Positions 31,347-40,867 of a DNA stretch of 64,000 nucleotides are shown here, piece by piece (positions within the stretch are counted from its first letter, which is position 1; every line of letters starts with the position of its first letter). The notes below the pieces were generated by a model, which had not been told where the DNA came from, made no database searches, and was given only the letters and a program-made list of their open reading frames with translations. This stretch comes from Corynebacterium heidelbergense. Lineage in GTDB: Bacteria > Actinomycetota > Actinomycetes > Mycobacteriales > Mycobacteriaceae. The stretch is from NCBI RefSeq assembly GCF_028609845.1, contig NZ_CP063191.1, forward strand, positions 1,178,001 to 1,242,000, given 5' to 3'. Both the position numbers and the translations under genes were made by a program.

Positions 31347-31616
31347 TTAGGCCTCGGGAACGCTATCGGCGGACTTGAGCACGGCGGAGCGATCCCACGT
31401 CGTCAACACTTCCGGGGCGATTTCCAGCTCCACGCTGCTGGCCTCCACATTGCGGACGGTCGCGTGCAGCCCCGAGGTCAGTTGCACACGCATGCCGGGT
31501 TCCAACGCCGCCTGGAACGCCCGGATCTCCTTGAACCGCTTGTTCTGCCGCCACATCTGCAGAACCGGGAAGATGAGGAAGACGAGCAGGAGCAGGAGCA
31601 AAAGGATCGGATTCAT
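31347..31616 (-). CDS. yajC: Preprotein translocase accessory subunit YajC
   Basis: The 89-residue protein has one N-terminal helix (residues 3-21, very Leu-rich) and a short cytoplasmic domain with the YajC-type MRVQLTSGLHATV segment. YajC associates with SecDF; the neighbouring fused secDF supports this. It lies 51 bases downstream of ruvB and 110 bases before secDF. Confidence 0.92.
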   Translation of the reverse strand: MNPILLLLLLLVFLIFPVLQMWRQNKRFKEIRAFQAALEPGMRVQLTSGLHATVRNVEASSVELEIAPEVLTTWDRSAVLKSADSVPEA

Positions 31617-31667
31617 GGCCCACAGTGTGCCATAAACCCCTTAGCCCCCACCTCGAGGTCCGGTGGC

Positions 31668-32759
31668 CTACTCGCCCGGTGCCTCCGGGGGCGCGGTGAG
31701 CCCCATATGACGCCAGGCCCGCACGGTGGCCACGCGTCCCCGCGGGGTTCGGGCGATCATGCCGGCCCGGACGAGGTAGGGCTCGCAGACCTCCTCCACG
31801 GTGGAGGGCTCCTCCCCCACCGCCAGGGCCAGGGTGCTCACCCCCACGGGACCGCCGCCGTGACCTCGAACGAGGGCGTCCAACACCCCCCGGTCCAGCC
31901 TGTCGAGGCCCAGGTCATCCACGTCGAACACCACGAGGGCTTCCCGAGCCACGGCGAGGGTGACCTCCCCTGCGGTGTTGACATCCGCGAAGTCCCGCAC
32001 CCGCCGCAGCAGGCGGTTGGCGATTCTCGGCGTGCCCCGGCTGCGCGAGGCCACCTCCCGGGCGGCCTCCGGGGTGATGTCCACACCGAGAATTCCGGCG
32101 GTGCGGGTGACCACCTCCGTCAAATCCGCCACGTCGTAGAACTCCATCTGGGCGGTGAACCCGAAGCGGTCGCGCAGCGGGCCGGTGAGCATCCCGGCCC
32201 GCGTGGTGGCTCCCACCAGTGTGAACGGAGCGATTTCGATGGGGATGGACGTGGCCCCGGGACCCTTGCCCACGATGACATCCACCCGGAAGTCCTCCAT
32301 CGCCATGTACAGCATCTCCTCGGCGGGCCGGGCAATGCGGTGAATCTCGTCGATGAACAGCACATCCCCCTCCATGAGGTTGGAGAGCATGGCCGCGAGA
32401 TCGCCGGCCCGCTCCAGGGCCGGACCGGAGGTCATCCGCAGCGATGTCCCCAGCTCCTGGGCGATGATCATGGCCATCGTCGTTTTTCCCAACCCCGGCG
32501 GGCCGGCCAGCAGAACGTGGTCGGGACTCACCCCACGGGCCCGCGCACCCCCCAGGACAAGGTCCAACTGGGCACGCACCTTGCGCTGGCCGATGAACTC
32601 CTCCAGGGTCTTCGGGCGCAGCGAGCCCTCCACGTCCGAATCCCCCGGCACCTGCCCCGCGCTGAGCTCCGGGCTGGGCGATAACGGCGATGGAGTTTTC
32701 GCCTCCTCCGGCAGGGAGAACTCGGTGCGCTCAATGCCGTTGTCCGCAGACCTGCTCAT
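31668..32759 (-). CDS. ruvB: Holliday junction branch migration ATPase RuvB
   Basis: Hexameric AAA+ motor driving branch migration with RuvA. The 363 residues have a Pro/Ser-rich head, [11 protein letters not shown], the P-loop [12 protein letters not shown], Walker [11 protein letters not shown], sensor [11 protein letters not shown], and a C-terminal winged helix. The start overlaps ruvA (ATGA). It is the last gene of ruvC-ruvA-ruvB. Confidence 0.97.
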   Translation of the reverse strand: MSRSADNGIERTEFSLPEEAKTPSPLSPSPELSAGQVPGDSDVEGSLRPKTLEEFIGQRKVRAQLDLVLGGARARGVSPDHVLLAGPPGLGKTTMAMIIAQELGTSLRMTSGPALERAGDLAAMLSNLMEGDVLFIDEIHRIARPAEEMLYMAMEDFRVDVIVGKGPGATSIPIEIAPFTLVGATTRAGMLTGPLRDRFGFTAQMEFYDVADLTEVVTRTAGILGVDITPEAAREVASRSRGTPRIANRLLRRVRDFADVNTAGEVTLAVAREALVVFDVDDLGLDRLDRGVLDALVRGHGGGPVGVSTLALAVGEEPSTVEEVCEPYLVRAGMIARTPRGRVATVRAWRHMGLTAPPEAPGE

Positions 32760-33382
32760 GGTTTGCTACCCCCTAGGATGCTCAAGGCAGTGCGCAGCAG
32801 GGCGGAGGCGGACGTCTCCGCACCGCTGCGCTCGAGGGCCGCGGCCACGGCGGCTTGGGCCTTGTTCTCGGTGAACCCCAAACCCACGAGGGCCTCCACC
32901 ACCTGGGACACGAGGCCCACTGTCCCCGGTGCGGTGCCCGGTAGCTGCGCGTCGGTCGGTAGCGTCGTACCCCCCACCTCCCCGGCGGCCACCTTGTCCT
33001 TGAGATCCACGGCCATCCGCTCGGCCAGGCGCTTGCCCACCCCCGGCGCCCGCTGCAGGGCCTTGATATCCCCCTGGCTCACGGCGCGGACGATGTCCGC
33101 TGGGCTCAGCACGCTCATCACCCCCAGGGCCAGCCGCGCCCCCACCCCGGAGACCTTCTGCAGCACGCCGAACATCTCGCGCTGCTCGGAGGTGCTGAAG
33201 GCGTAGAGCGTCTGGGAGTCCTCGCGAACCACGAAGGAGGTCAACACGGTGGCCTCCTGGCCCCGGCTGAGCTCCGCGAGGGTACTTGCCGTGGCCACGC
33301 AGTGGTAGCCCACGCCGGCGCACTCGATGACCGCGTAGTCCAGCCCCTTATCGATGACGGTCCCGCGCAGTGATGCGATCAT
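32756..33382 (-). CDS. ruvA: Holliday junction binding protein RuvA
   Basis: The tetrameric junction-binding subunit. In 208 residues it has an OB-fold start ([13 protein letters not shown]), two helix-hairpin-helix motifs (about [13 protein letters not shown] and [19 protein letters not shown]) and a C-terminal domain III ([16 protein letters not shown]) that contacts RuvB. It overlaps ruvC and ruvB by four bases each. Confidence 0.97.
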   Translation of the reverse strand: MIASLRGTVIDKGLDYAVIECAGVGYHCVATASTLAELSRGQEATVLTSFVVREDSQTLYAFSTSEQREMFGVLQKVSGVGARLALGVMSVLSPADIVRAVSQGDIKALQRAPGVGKRLAERMAVDLKDKVAAGEVGGTTLPTDAQLPGTAPGTVGLVSQVVEALVGLGFTENKAQAAVAAALERSGAETSASALLRTALSILGGSKP

Positions 33383-33933
33383 GCTGTGCCTTTCACGATG
33401 TGGTTCATGGGAGCCCGCCAGCAGTGGCAGACCGCCAAGGCCAGCGCATCGGCGGCATCGGCGGGTTTCGGCGGCTCCCCCAGGCCCAGGATGCGGGTGA
33501 TCATCCGGGTCATCTGCACCTTATCGGCCCGCCCGTTGCCGCTGATGGCCTTCTTCACCTCGCTGGGGGTGTACATGTGGACCTCCGCGCCCCGTCGTGC
33601 GGAGGCGGCCATGAGCACGCCCGCCGCGTGCGCCGTGTTGATGGCGGTGGAAATATTCGAGCGCTCGAAAACACGCTCGAGGGCCACAACATCCGGGCGG
33701 TAGTCCGCCATCCACTCCTCCACAGCATCCGATAGGCGCAGCAGCCGACGGGACAGGTCCTCCTGCGCGGGGGTTCGCACCACCCCGACGGCGACCGGCA
33801 GGACCGCCCGGCCCCGACCTGCCTGAACGACCGATAGACCGCAGCGGGTGAGCCCCGGGTCAATGCCCATGACCCGCAGGCCCTCCAGGCTGGCGGGGCG
33901 GCGGGTGCCGTTGGCTGTTGGGGTGGTCACCAT
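33379..33933 (-). CDS. ruvC: Holliday junction resolvase RuvC
   Basis: Endonuclease that cuts Holliday junctions. The 184 residues have the RNase H-like fold with acidic residues in [20 protein letters not shown] and the C-terminal [12 protein letters not shown]. About 20 extra residues precede the core. Starts with ATG at 33933; a TAAATT -10 box lies ten bases upstream and overlaps a LexA-like sequence, so the ruvCAB operon is probably damage-inducible with a very short leader. Confidence 0.96.
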   Translation of the reverse strand: MVTTPTANGTRRPASLEGLRVMGIDPGLTRCGLSVVQAGRGRAVLPVAVGVVRTPAQEDLSRRLLRLSDAVEEWMADYRPDVVALERVFERSNISTAINTAHAAGVLMAASARRGAEVHMYTPSEVKKAISGNGRADKVQMTRMITRILGLGEPPKPADAADALALAVCHCWRAPMNHIVKGTA

Positions 33934-33943
33934 AACGCGGCCA

Positions 33944-33949
33944 AATTTA
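33944..33949 (-). promoter_or_regulatory. Putative -10 box for ruvCAB
   Basis: TAAATT on the minus strand fits TAnnnT. The predicted start of transcription is only a few bases before the ruvC ATG at 33933, so the mRNA would be nearly leaderless. Confidence 0.45.
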
Positions 33950-33963
33950 GCACATACGGTCGA
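33948..33963 (-). promoter_or_regulatory. Putative LexA (SOS) box before ruvC
   Basis: TCGACCGTATGTGCTA on the minus strand matches 12 of 16 positions of the palindromic actinobacterial SOS box TCGAACATATGTTCGA. It overlaps the candidate -10 box, so LexA binding would block RNA polymerase. ruvCAB is a known SOS target in mycobacteria. The second half-site is weak. Confidence 0.5.
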
Positions 33964-33987
33964 TTGTTCTTCTTGTGGACGCCCGGG

Positions 33988-34000
33988 CCCGCGCAGCGGG
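33988..34000. terminator. Small hairpin after yebC
   Basis: CCCGC-GCA-GCGGG forms a five-base stem with a three-base loop directly after the yebC stop. It could separate yebC from ruvC transcription. No T run follows it. Confidence 0.3.
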
Positions 34001-34002
34001 TG

Positions 34003-34755
34003 CTAGCCCTCCAACTCCGCAAGGACCGCGTCCGGGACATCCATATTCGTGTACACGTTCTGCACATCATCGGAATCCTCCAGGGCATCAATGAGGTTCA
34101 TGACCCGCTTGGCCGTGGAGGCATCCGCGGGCACCTCCATGGAGGGCTTGAAGTCCGGCTCCACGGAGTCGTAGTCGATACCCGATTCCTGCAGCGCGCC
34201 GCGCACAGCCATCATGTCCCCCGGTTCGCACACCACCTCGAACTTCTCGCCGAGGTCGTTGACTTCCTCCGCACCGGCTTCGAGGACGGCCATGAGAATG
34301 TCGTCTTCCGTGTTGCCGGCCTTGTCCAACAGGGCCACGCCCTTGCGGGTGAACAGGTAGGCCACGGAACCGGCGTCCGCCATGTTCCCGCCGTTCTTAT
34401 TCATCGCGGTGCGCACGTCCGTCGCGGCCCGGTTGCGGTTATCCGTCAGGCACTCGATGAGCATGGCCACGCCACCCGGGCCATAGCCCTCGTACATGAT
34501 GGTCTGCCAGTCCGCGCCGCCGGCCTCTTCCCCAGAGCCGCGCTTGCGGGCCCGCTCGATGTTGTCGTTGGGCACGGAGGCCTTCTTGGCCTTGGTGATG
34601 GCATCTTGCAGCGTGGGGTTACCCGCGGGATCGCCGCCTCCGGTCCGGGCGGCGACTTCCACGTTCTTGATCAGCTTGGCGAATTCCTTGCCGCGCTTCG
34701 CGTCGTTCGCCGCCTTCTTGTGCTTCGTTGTTGCCCATTTGGAGTGGCCTGACAT
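34003..34755 (-). CDS. yebC: YebC/TACO1 family protein
   Basis: The 250-residue protein opens with [22 protein letters not shown], the family hallmark, and has the [17 protein letters not shown] segment. Family members bind DNA and act as regulators in some bacteria, or help translation of proline-rich stretches. The gene precedes ruvC in the same direction, the common actinobacterial order. Which role applies here cannot be read from sequence. Confidence 0.94.
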   Translation of the reverse strand: MSGHSKWATTKHKKAANDAKRGKEFAKLIKNVEVAARTGGGDPAGNPTLQDAITKAKKASVPNDNIERARKRGSGEEAGGADWQTIMYEGYGPGGVAMLIECLTDNRNRAATDVRTAMNKNGGNMADAGSVAYLFTRKGVALLDKAGNTEDDILMAVLEAGAEEVNDLGEKFEVVCEPGDMMAVRGALQESGIDYDSVEPDFKPSMEVPADASTAKRVMNLIDALEDSDDVQNVYTNMDVPDAVLAELEG

Positions 34756-34863
34756 ATGCCTCTTCGTTTCTTTGTCTTGTGCGTTATGTGCGTTCTTACG
34801 TTACTATGCCCCGCCCCTGCCGCCTGGACCCTATGGCGCGGCTCCTCCCCCTTTGTGCTCCCG

Positions 34864-35454
34864 CTAGCGGCTCTGCTCGACCAGCGAGAGGAAGTAGCGG
34901 TGGATGCGATCATCGCCGGTGAGCTCCGGGTGGAAGCTGGTACCAAGCACCACCCCGCTTTGCACCGCGACAACCGTGCCATCCGGCAGAGTCGCTAGCT
35001 CCTCCACGGACTCCCCAACCCGCTCGACCCGGGGGGCTCGGATGAACACCGCCTCGGTGTCCTCGGCCACGTGGGCCATGTTCAACGTCGTTTCGAAGGA
35101 GTTGACCTGTCGGCCGAAGGCATTGCGGCGCACCGAGATATCCAGGGCACCCAGGCTGTGGGCATCCGGGCGGGTGTCCAGCACATCCGTGGAGAGCATG
35201 ATGAGACCCGCGCAGGTCCCGAAGGTAGGCAGGCCGGCAGCGATGGCCTCGCGCAGAGGCTCCAGCATGCCGGACAGGTCCAGCAGGCGGGAGATTGTTG
35301 TGGACTCGCCCCCGGGGATGACGAGCCCGTCCAGGCGCTGAAGGTGATCGAGTCGGCGCACGGGCGTGGGGTCCGCGCCGAGGTTGCGCAACATGTCGGT
35401 GTGCTCGGCGAAGCCGCCTTGCACGGACAGAACGCCAATGCGGGGTGTGGGCAT
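34864..35454 (-). CDS. pdxT: Pyridoxal 5'-phosphate synthase glutaminase subunit PdxT
   Basis: Releases ammonia from glutamine for PdxS. The 196 residues have GVLSVQGGFAEH, GGESTTISRLL and the nucleophile Cys in FGTCAGLIML, with His-Glu in SFHPELTGDD completing the triad. tesB lies between pdxT and pdxS, the same order as in mycobacteria. Confidence 0.96.
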   Translation of the reverse strand: MPTPRIGVLSVQGGFAEHTDMLRNLGADPTPVRRLDHLQRLDGLVIPGGESTTISRLLDLSGMLEPLREAIAAGLPTFGTCAGLIMLSTDVLDTRPDAHSLGALDISVRRNAFGRQVNSFETTLNMAHVAEDTEAVFIRAPRVERVGESVEELATLPDGTVVAVQSGVVLGTSFHPELTGDDRIHRYFLSLVEQSR

Positions 35455-35525
35455 AGGTTTGCTACTACTCCTGGTGATGCTGGTCGATGTGGCTCTGTCG
35501 CTGTGGGTCTATCGCTAGGGGTGAA

Positions 35526-36458
35526 TCACTGTGGGTTACCGGGGGAATTGGCGGGATCCTTCCACGGCACGGTGTGCTTGCCCGGCAGCAGAGCGCGCGT
35601 CAAGCCCTCCTGCGTCACGATCGCGACGAGCTGTCCCTGGCGGTTGAAAATGCGCCCATGGGTGATCGCCCGGCCCGCGTGCGCCGACGGGGAAATCTGA
35701 TCGTAGAGCAACCACTCGTCGGCGCGAAAGGGGCGCAGGAACCACATGGCGTGATCCAGCGAGGCCTCCTGGACCTGCATGTCCTCGTGCGGGACCAGCG
35801 CACTGGACAGCAAGGTCATGTCGGACATGTAGGCCAGGGTGCACACGTGCAGCGTTTCGTCGTCGGGCAGGGCTGCCTTGGACTTGAACCACACCACCTG
35901 CTGGGAGGCGGCGTACTTATTGGGTTCGTAGGAGTCCGCCGGGAGGATCCGAATGTCCCAATCGCTCCACTCCTGCAGCAAAGCGCGCCGGACGGGCGTC
36001 ATATCATCCCGATCAACGACCACATCCTCGGGATCCGGGACGGCACGCATCGCATCCGAATGCTCGGGCCCCTCGTCTCCCGAGACGTGAAAACTGGCCT
36101 GCATGACGAAGATGGGCCTGCCCTCCTGAGTGGCTTCCACCGACCGGGAGCAAAAGGACCGACCGTCGCGGATGCGGGTGACCGTCAACAGGATGGGCAG
36201 ATCCGAGTTGCCCGCCGCGACAAAGTAAGCGTGGAGGGAATGCACGCCGTAATCCGGCTGCACCGTGCGGGTGGCGGCGACGAGGGCCTGGGCCGCGACC
36301 TGCCCGCCGAAGGTCCGGCGCAAGGTGGAGGGAACCACCCTGCCGCGGAAGACATCCCCGTCGATGCGCTCGACATCGAGGACGTCCAGGATGCGCGGGT
36401 GGGACTGCGCGGGCCGATGCTCGCTCTGGGTTGCCCGCAGGTTATCGGCACCCACCAT
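35526..36458 (-). CDS. tesB: Acyl-CoA thioesterase II
   Basis: Hydrolyses acyl-CoA to free fatty acid and CoA. The 310 residues form a double hotdog fold: RRTFGGQVAAQALVAA and HSLHAYFVAAGNSDLPI in the first half, LDHAMWFLRPFRADEWLLYDQ and GRIFNRQGQLVAIVTQEGL in the second. The open frame continues far upstream through the next gene as noise. The ATG at 36458 is right because AAGGGAGG stands eight bases before it and similarity begins there. It is placed between pdxS and pdxT. Confidence 0.93.
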   Translation of the reverse strand: MVGADNLRATQSEHRPAQSHPRILDVLDVERIDGDVFRGRVVPSTLRRTFGGQVAAQALVAATRTVQPDYGVHSLHAYFVAAGNSDLPILLTVTRIRDGRSFCSRSVEATQEGRPIFVMQASFHVSGDEGPEHSDAMRAVPDPEDVVVDRDDMTPVRRALLQEWSDWDIRILPADSYEPNKYAASQQVVWFKSKAALPDDETLHVCTLAYMSDMTLLSSALVPHEDMQVQEASLDHAMWFLRPFRADEWLLYDQISPSAHAGRAITHGRIFNRQGQLVAIVTQEGLTRALLPGKHTVPWKDPANSPGNPQ

Positions 36459-36493
36459 GCCAAAAGCCTCCCTTGTCGTGTGGGGAACGACGT

Positions 36494-37474
36494 CTACCAG
36501 CCGCGCTCGGCCAGACGGTGCGGCTGGGGAATGTCGTCCACGTTGAGCCCCACCATTGCCTCGCCCAGACCCCGGGACACGTCCGCGATAGTCGCAGGAT
36601 CGTCGTAGTGCTGGGTGGCCTGGACGATGGACCGGGCCCGCTTCTCCGGATCCCCGGACTTGAAGATGCCGGAGCCCACAAACACACCCTCCGCACCCAA
36701 CTGCATCATCATCGCAGCATCCGCGGGGGTGGCGATACCCCCGGCGGTGAACAGCACCACGGGCAGCTTCCCGGCCCGGGCGACCTCGCGCACAAGGTCG
36801 TAGGGGGCCTGAAGCTCCTTGGCGGCAACGTAGAGCTCGTCCGCGGGCATCGAGGACAGCCGGTTGATCTCCGCCCGAATGGTGCGCATGTGCGTCACCG
36901 CGTTGGAGACATCCCCGGTGCCGGCCTCCCCTTTCGAGCGGATCATCGCGGCGCCCTCGTTGATGCGGCGCAGGGCCTCCCCGAGGTTCGTCGCACCACA
37001 GACGAAGGGCACGGTGAAGCCGAACTTGTCGATGTGATTGCGGTAATCGGCCGGGGTCAGCACCTCCGATTCGTCGATGAAGTCCACCCCCAGCGACTGC
37101 AGGACCTGGGCCTCCACGAAGTGGCCAATGCGGGCCTTGGCCATCACGGGGATGGACACGGCATCGATGATGCCCTCGATCATGTCCGGATCGGACATGC
37201 GGGAAACCCCACCCTGGGCGCGGATGTCCGCGGGCACTCGTTCGAGCGCCATCACGGCGGTAGCACCGGCATCTTCGGCGATCTTGGCCTGCTCGGGGGT
37301 CACCACATCCATGATGACGCCACCCTTGAGCATGTCCGCCAGCCCGCGCTTGACGCGGCCGGTGCCGGTGGCCTGCTGCGCGGGCGGCTCGGTGGAAAAA
37401 CCGGAGGCCGGGGCGGAGGACGCGGCGGTGTAGGAGGACTCTTCGGTCACGGCAGATACATTCCCGTCTGTCAC
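36494..37474 (-). CDS. pdxS: Pyridoxal 5'-phosphate synthase lyase subunit PdxS
   Basis: Builds PLP from ribose 5-phosphate, glyceraldehyde 3-phosphate and ammonia. Of 326 residues, about 38 at the N-terminus are a Ser/Ala-rich extension before the (beta/alpha)8 barrel beginning [19 protein letters not shown]. Barrel signatures [21 protein letters not shown] and [14 protein letters not shown] carry active-site residues. Starts with GTG at 37474, about 23 bases after a likely transcription start. No pdxH gene is in the window. Confidence 0.96.
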   Translation of the reverse strand: MTDGNVSAVTEESSYTAASSAPASGFSTEPPAQQATGTGRVKRGLADMLKGGVIMDVVTPEQAKIAEDAGATAVMALERVPADIRAQGGVSRMSDPDMIEGIIDAVSIPVMAKARIGHFVEAQVLQSLGVDFIDESEVLTPADYRNHIDKFGFTVPFVCGATNLGEALRRINEGAAMIRSKGEAGTGDVSNAVTHMRTIRAEINRLSSMPADELYVAAKELQAPYDLVREVARAGKLPVVLFTAGGIATPADAAMMMQLGAEGVFVGSGIFKSGDPEKRARSIVQATQHYDDPATIADVSRGLGEAMVGLNVDDIPQPHRLAERGW

Positions 37475-37503
37475 AGGGACTACTTACGATTAGAACTACG
37501 GAT

Positions 37504-37509
37504 AGTCTA
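37504..37509 (-). promoter_or_regulatory. Putative -10 box for pdxS
   Basis: TAGACT on the minus strand, inside GTTAGACTATCC, is similar to the -10 region before the glycosyltransferase gene at 51072. The predicted leader is about 23 bases and lacks a clear ribosome-binding site. Confidence 0.4.
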
Positions 37510-37549
37510 ACTGGTCTATTCCCGGCCCCGGCATGCTGCCCCGGCGCAG

Positions 37550-38029
37550 CTAGGGCTGTTCTCCTGCGGAGAGCGCCTCGTAGAACTCCGGCAGGGGCGC
37601 CGAACCGGCCAAGTGCAACGCGTGGACCACTGCCCGGGAACGCACCGTGCGGGTATCGGCCACGGCATCGTTGTAGAACCGCGCGGCCAGGTCCACCCGG
37701 GTGGAGGCATCCACAAAGGCGGGATGGGCCAACGTCTCCGCCGTCAATCGCCGCAGCATTCCGTTTTCCACATCGGAACGCGCCCCCATATCCGTGGCGC
37801 GCAGGGGCACGCGGCTCACCTGGGAGGACATCCCCGCCAGCTCCGGCTGGACCGCCCCAATAACCGCCGCCCGGGCCGCCAGGGCCCCCTCCAGGCTGAT
37901 GCGGGCGGAGTCCGTGCGAATATGCAACCGATTGAGCCGGGTGGCAATCCCGCTGGCCCACATGCCTGCCACCACGGCGAGGACGAGCAGCACCAGAGCC
38001 AGGAGAACCCACAGGGGAAGCTGGATCAC
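37550..38029 (-). CDS. Small membrane protein of the pim operon, function unknown
   Basis: The 159-residue protein has one N-terminal helix (about 5-26), then a predicted cytoplasmic or extracytoplasmic helical part with many Ala, Arg and Val. No catalytic motif is recognised. Its start overlaps the pimA stop by four bases, so it is translated with the phosphatidylinositol mannoside genes. In mycobacteria a membrane protein with a Nudix domain (Rv2609c) is at this position; no Nudix box is visible here. A resemblance to LemA-type proteins in layout (helix plus coiled region) is possible but weak. Confidence 0.75.
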   Translation of the reverse strand: MIQLPLWVLLALVLLVLAVVAGMWASGIATRLNRLHIRTDSARISLEGALAARAAVIGAVQPELAGMSSQVSRVPLRATDMGARSDVENGMLRRLTAETLAHPAFVDASTRVDLAARFYNDAVADTRTVRSRAVVHALHLAGSAPLPEFYEALSAGEQP

Positions 38030-39216
38030 GTCAACGTCACCTTTCTAGCGGGGCGAACGACCGTGTCGTAGACCTGCTCCACCCGCGTGGTCACACTCTC
38101 CCAATCGAAATCCACGCTGCGCTGGCGCCCGCGCTCCGCCAGGGCCCGTCGCCCCTCCGGGTCTGAGAGCAGCTCGATAAGCCGGTCCCCCAACTCGTGG
38201 GAGTTGCCGTTGGGGAAGTGCACGGCGGCGCGGCCGTGATCGGATACCGCCGTGAACGCCGGCAGGTCGCTGCTGACCACCGCGGCCCCCGCGGCCATCG
38301 CCTCCACCAGCACAATGCCAAAGCTCTCCCCGCCCGTGTTGGGGGCCACGTAGATGTCGCTGGCCGCCAGGGCCGCCGCCTTGTCCGCGTCGCTCACCCG
38401 CCCCAGAATGCGCACGCCTCCCGGCCTGGGGCCAGCCGCCCCGGCGGGCCCCACCTGTCCCACGGGCTCCAGCCCTTCCGTGTGCCGCAGGCCCATCGCG
38501 CGGATGCGGTTGACCAGCCCGGGGATGGATCCGCCACCGGCGATGACGAGCTCCACCGTGGGATGTTGAGCCAAGATCCGGGGCATGGCGTCCAAAAGCA
38601 CCCCCAGGCCCTTGCGCGGCTCATCGAATCGACCCAGGAACATGATCCGCGGGCACCCCGGCGGCAGGCCCGCCAACGGTTGCGCACTGCGATAGGCCCC
38701 CGTCGCCACCCCGTTCGGCACCAACACGGGATCCCCGGCGAGCATCTCCACCTGCCAGCGCCGGGCCTCCTCCGAGACCGCGATGCCGCCCTGAATCCGC
38801 TCCAGCATTGGGCGCAGGACCGGCAGGGCCACCCGCAGCACGCGGGACTGACTCGCGCTGGCGTGATAGGTGGCCACGATGGGCCCCTCCACCTGTGCGA
38901 GGGTCAGCATGGAATAGGAGGGCGAATTCGGTTCGTGAATGTGCACCACATCGAACTGCCCGGCCCGGATCCACCGCCGGATTCGGTGGGCGGTGCGCGG
39001 CCCGAAGCTCAGCCGAGCCACCGACCCGTTGTAGCGAATGGGGATGGAGGCTCCCCCCAGCTCCACGAAGGGCGGCAAACCCTCCCGCAGCCTGCCGGGG
39101 CCGATGAGGCTGACGTGATGGCCGCGGCGCAGCAGCTCCTCGCACAGCTCGATCGCGTGGTTTTGCACCCCACCGGGCTCGTCGAAGGAGTAGGGGCAGA
39201 CCATGCCGATTCTCAT
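38026..39216 (-). CDS. pimA: Phosphatidylinositol alpha-mannosyltransferase PimA
   Basis: Adds the first mannose from GDP-mannose to phosphatidylinositol at the inner face of the membrane, the start of PIM and lipomannan synthesis. The 396 residues form a GT4/GT-B enzyme: MVCPYSFDEPGGVQNHAIEL at the N-terminus, HIHEPNSPSYSML in the middle, and GGESFGIVLVEAMAAGAAVV, the donor site, in the second half. The ATG at 39216 overlaps the patA stop. The run pgsA-patA-pimA is the mycobacterial order and supports the name. Confidence 0.94.
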   Translation of the reverse strand: MRIGMVCPYSFDEPGGVQNHAIELCEELLRRGHHVSLIGPGRLREGLPPFVELGGASIPIRYNGSVARLSFGPRTAHRIRRWIRAGQFDVVHIHEPNSPSYSMLTLAQVEGPIVATYHASASQSRVLRVALPVLRPMLERIQGGIAVSEEARRWQVEMLAGDPVLVPNGVATGAYRSAQPLAGLPPGCPRIMFLGRFDEPRKGLGVLLDAMPRILAQHPTVELVIAGGGSIPGLVNRIRAMGLRHTEGLEPVGQVGPAGAAGPRPGGVRILGRVSDADKAAALAASDIYVAPNTGGESFGIVLVEAMAAGAAVVSSDLPAFTAVSDHGRAAVHFPNGNSHELGDRLIELLSDPEGRRALAERGRQRSVDFDWESVTTRVEQVYDTVVRPARKVTLT

Positions 39217-40190
39217 GCGCCGGCCCCCTGTTCTCCCTCGGCCACCCGGGTACGGGCGGAGTCGGACACATCCGCCAACCACACCTTCTGCAGCATGTGC
39301 CAGTCCTCGGGCCAGCGCGCGATATTCGCGGCAAAGCCATCGGCAATCGCCTGGGTCATCGCCGTCACGGCCTCCCGCGAGCCATCGGATGCGCTCGCGA
39401 TCCCCGCGACGTCGATCTCCTCCCCCACAAGCATCCGCCAGGCAGAGCCCTCAAACGCGATGTGCACGACGTGCAGGGCGGCGCCGCAATTCAGAGCGAG
39501 CCGCGCCGGACCGGTGGGCAGCGCCGCGGGCTCCCCGAAGAAGTCCACCACCACCCCGCGGCCGGTGAGGTCGCGCTCCCCCAGCAGACATACGGTCCCC
39601 CCGGAGCGCAGCACCTCCTCCAGCCGCTGCATCGGCGGTTGCTCCCCGCCGGACAGCGCCAGCACCTCGAAGCCCAGGGATTTCCGGTAGTTCACGAAGG
39701 CCTCGAACAGGCTCTCCGGCCGCAGCCGCTCCGCCACCGTGGCGAACGTGCCAAAGGCGTGCACGAGGTACACCCCGGCCATGTCCCAGTTGCCGGTGTG
39801 GGGCAGGGCGAGGATCACGCCGCGCCCGGAGGAGATGGAGCGTTCGAGGCGCCGCACGGAGGTTTCATCAATGCACGTGCTTAGCCGCTCCCCCAGGTCG
39901 GAACGCTGCACGAGGATCGGGAGTTGGAAGGCTTCGCGCCAGTAGCGCAGATAGGAGCGCATGGCGCGGCGCACAAGATCCCTGGTCACGTTCTCCGGCC
40001 CCACCACTCTGGCGAGGTTGCGGCGCAATTGTTCCGGCCCTTTTCCCCTTTTGGACGCCAGATCCGCGAGCGCGTCAAACAGTCTCCGCGCCACGCTTTG
40101 GGGCAGCCGGGCGGTCAGAGCCCAGCCCGCGCGGTAACCGGCCGCGGAGAGATCGGCGCGGGTGATGTCCGGGAACCCAACCCACCCCAC
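39213..40190 (-). CDS. patA: PIM acyltransferase PatA-like (LPLAT family)
   Basis: Acylates the mannose of PIM1/PIM2. The 325 residues belong to the HtrB-type lysophospholipid acyltransferase family with the catalytic HTGNWD (Hx4D) and a later ERDLTGRGVVVDFFGEPAALPTGPARLA segment. The chosen GTG at 40190 comes two bases after the pgsA stop and gives a normal length. The frame is open far upstream, but that part is antisense-like noise over pgsA. Context with pimA and pgsA supports the function. Confidence 0.9.
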   Translation of the reverse strand: MGWVGFPDITRADLSAAGYRAGWALTARLPQSVARRLFDALADLASKRGKGPEQLRRNLARVVGPENVTRDLVRRAMRSYLRYWREAFQLPILVQRSDLGERLSTCIDETSVRRLERSISSGRGVILALPHTGNWDMAGVYLVHAFGTFATVAERLRPESLFEAFVNYRKSLGFEVLALSGGEQPPMQRLEEVLRSGGTVCLLGERDLTGRGVVVDFFGEPAALPTGPARLALNCGAALHVVHIAFEGSAWRMLVGEEIDVAGIASASDGSREAVTAMTQAIADGFAANIARWPEDWHMLQKVWLADVSDSARTRVAEGEQGAGA

Positions 40191-40192
40191 GG

Positions 40193-40867
40193 TTAGCGCC
40201 CTTCCTGGATTCGGGACCCCCGCTGGAACTCTCGGGCCCCCTCCGGGGCGGCGATGCCCTCCCCGGCGATATTGGAGCGTCCGACGATGACCAGCCGCTC
40301 CGCCACGGTGTAGACGGATCCCAGGCACAGGATCCATAGCCCGGCCGCGAGGATGTAGGGAACCCCGAACCCGGAGAGGCCGAGCGACACGAGACCGATG
40401 ATGAGCCGCTCGGGCCGCTCGATGAACCCGCCGACGACCTTGATGCCACTGGCCTCCGCGCGGGCCTTGACGTAGCTGGTGACCTGGCTGGCCACGAGGA
40501 TAATGAGCGTCAGCGCGAGCAGGACGCTCTCCCCCGGACGGTGGAGGGCGAAGTCCAGGGCGATCGCGCCGAAGAGGGCGCCGTCGGCGATCCGGTCGCA
40601 GGAGGCATCCAGGGTGGCCCCGAAGCGGGTGCCGCCCCCGCGGAGGCGGGCCATGGTGCCGTCCACCATGTCGGTGCACACGATGAGCCCCATGAGGATT
40701 GCGGCGGCGGCGTGGTGGCCGGTGGGGATGAGGCCCACAGCGGCGGCGACGGCAGCGGCGGTGGATCCGGCGGTGACCATGTTGGGGGTCAGGCCCCAGC
40801 TCAGCAGCTTGCGGGCCACCGGTTCGATGACTACGGCGGCGGGGCGGCGTCCATGCACGCTGAGCAT
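40193..40867 (-). CDS. pgsA: Phosphatidylinositol phosphate synthase
   Basis: CDP-alcohol phosphotransferase that joins CDP-diacylglycerol and inositol phosphate, supplying the PI anchor for PIMs. The 224 residues have about six helices and the full signature DG-x2-AR-x8-G-x3-D-x3-D (from DMVDGTMARL to DASCDR). The start shares one base with the HIT gene stop (TGATG). In mycobacteria the same neighbour set contains pgsA1, the PI synthase. Confidence 0.93.
   Translation of the reverse strand: MLSVHGRRPAAVVIEPVARKLLSWGLTPNMVTAGSTAAAVAAAVGLIPTGHHAAAAILMGLIVCTDMVDGTMARLRGGGTRFGATLDASCDRIADGALFGAIALDFALHRPGESVLLALTLIILVASQVTSYVKARAEASGIKVVGGFIERPERLIIGLVSLGLSGFGVPYILAAGLWILCLGSVYTVAERLVIVGRSNIAGEGIAAPEGAREFQRGSRIQEGR

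Noticed and set aside
36459..38012. Upstream extension of the tesB frame across pdxS and beyond
   Set aside because: The part before 36458 overlaps pdxS in another frame and has no thioesterase similarity; the ribosome-binding site supports 36458.
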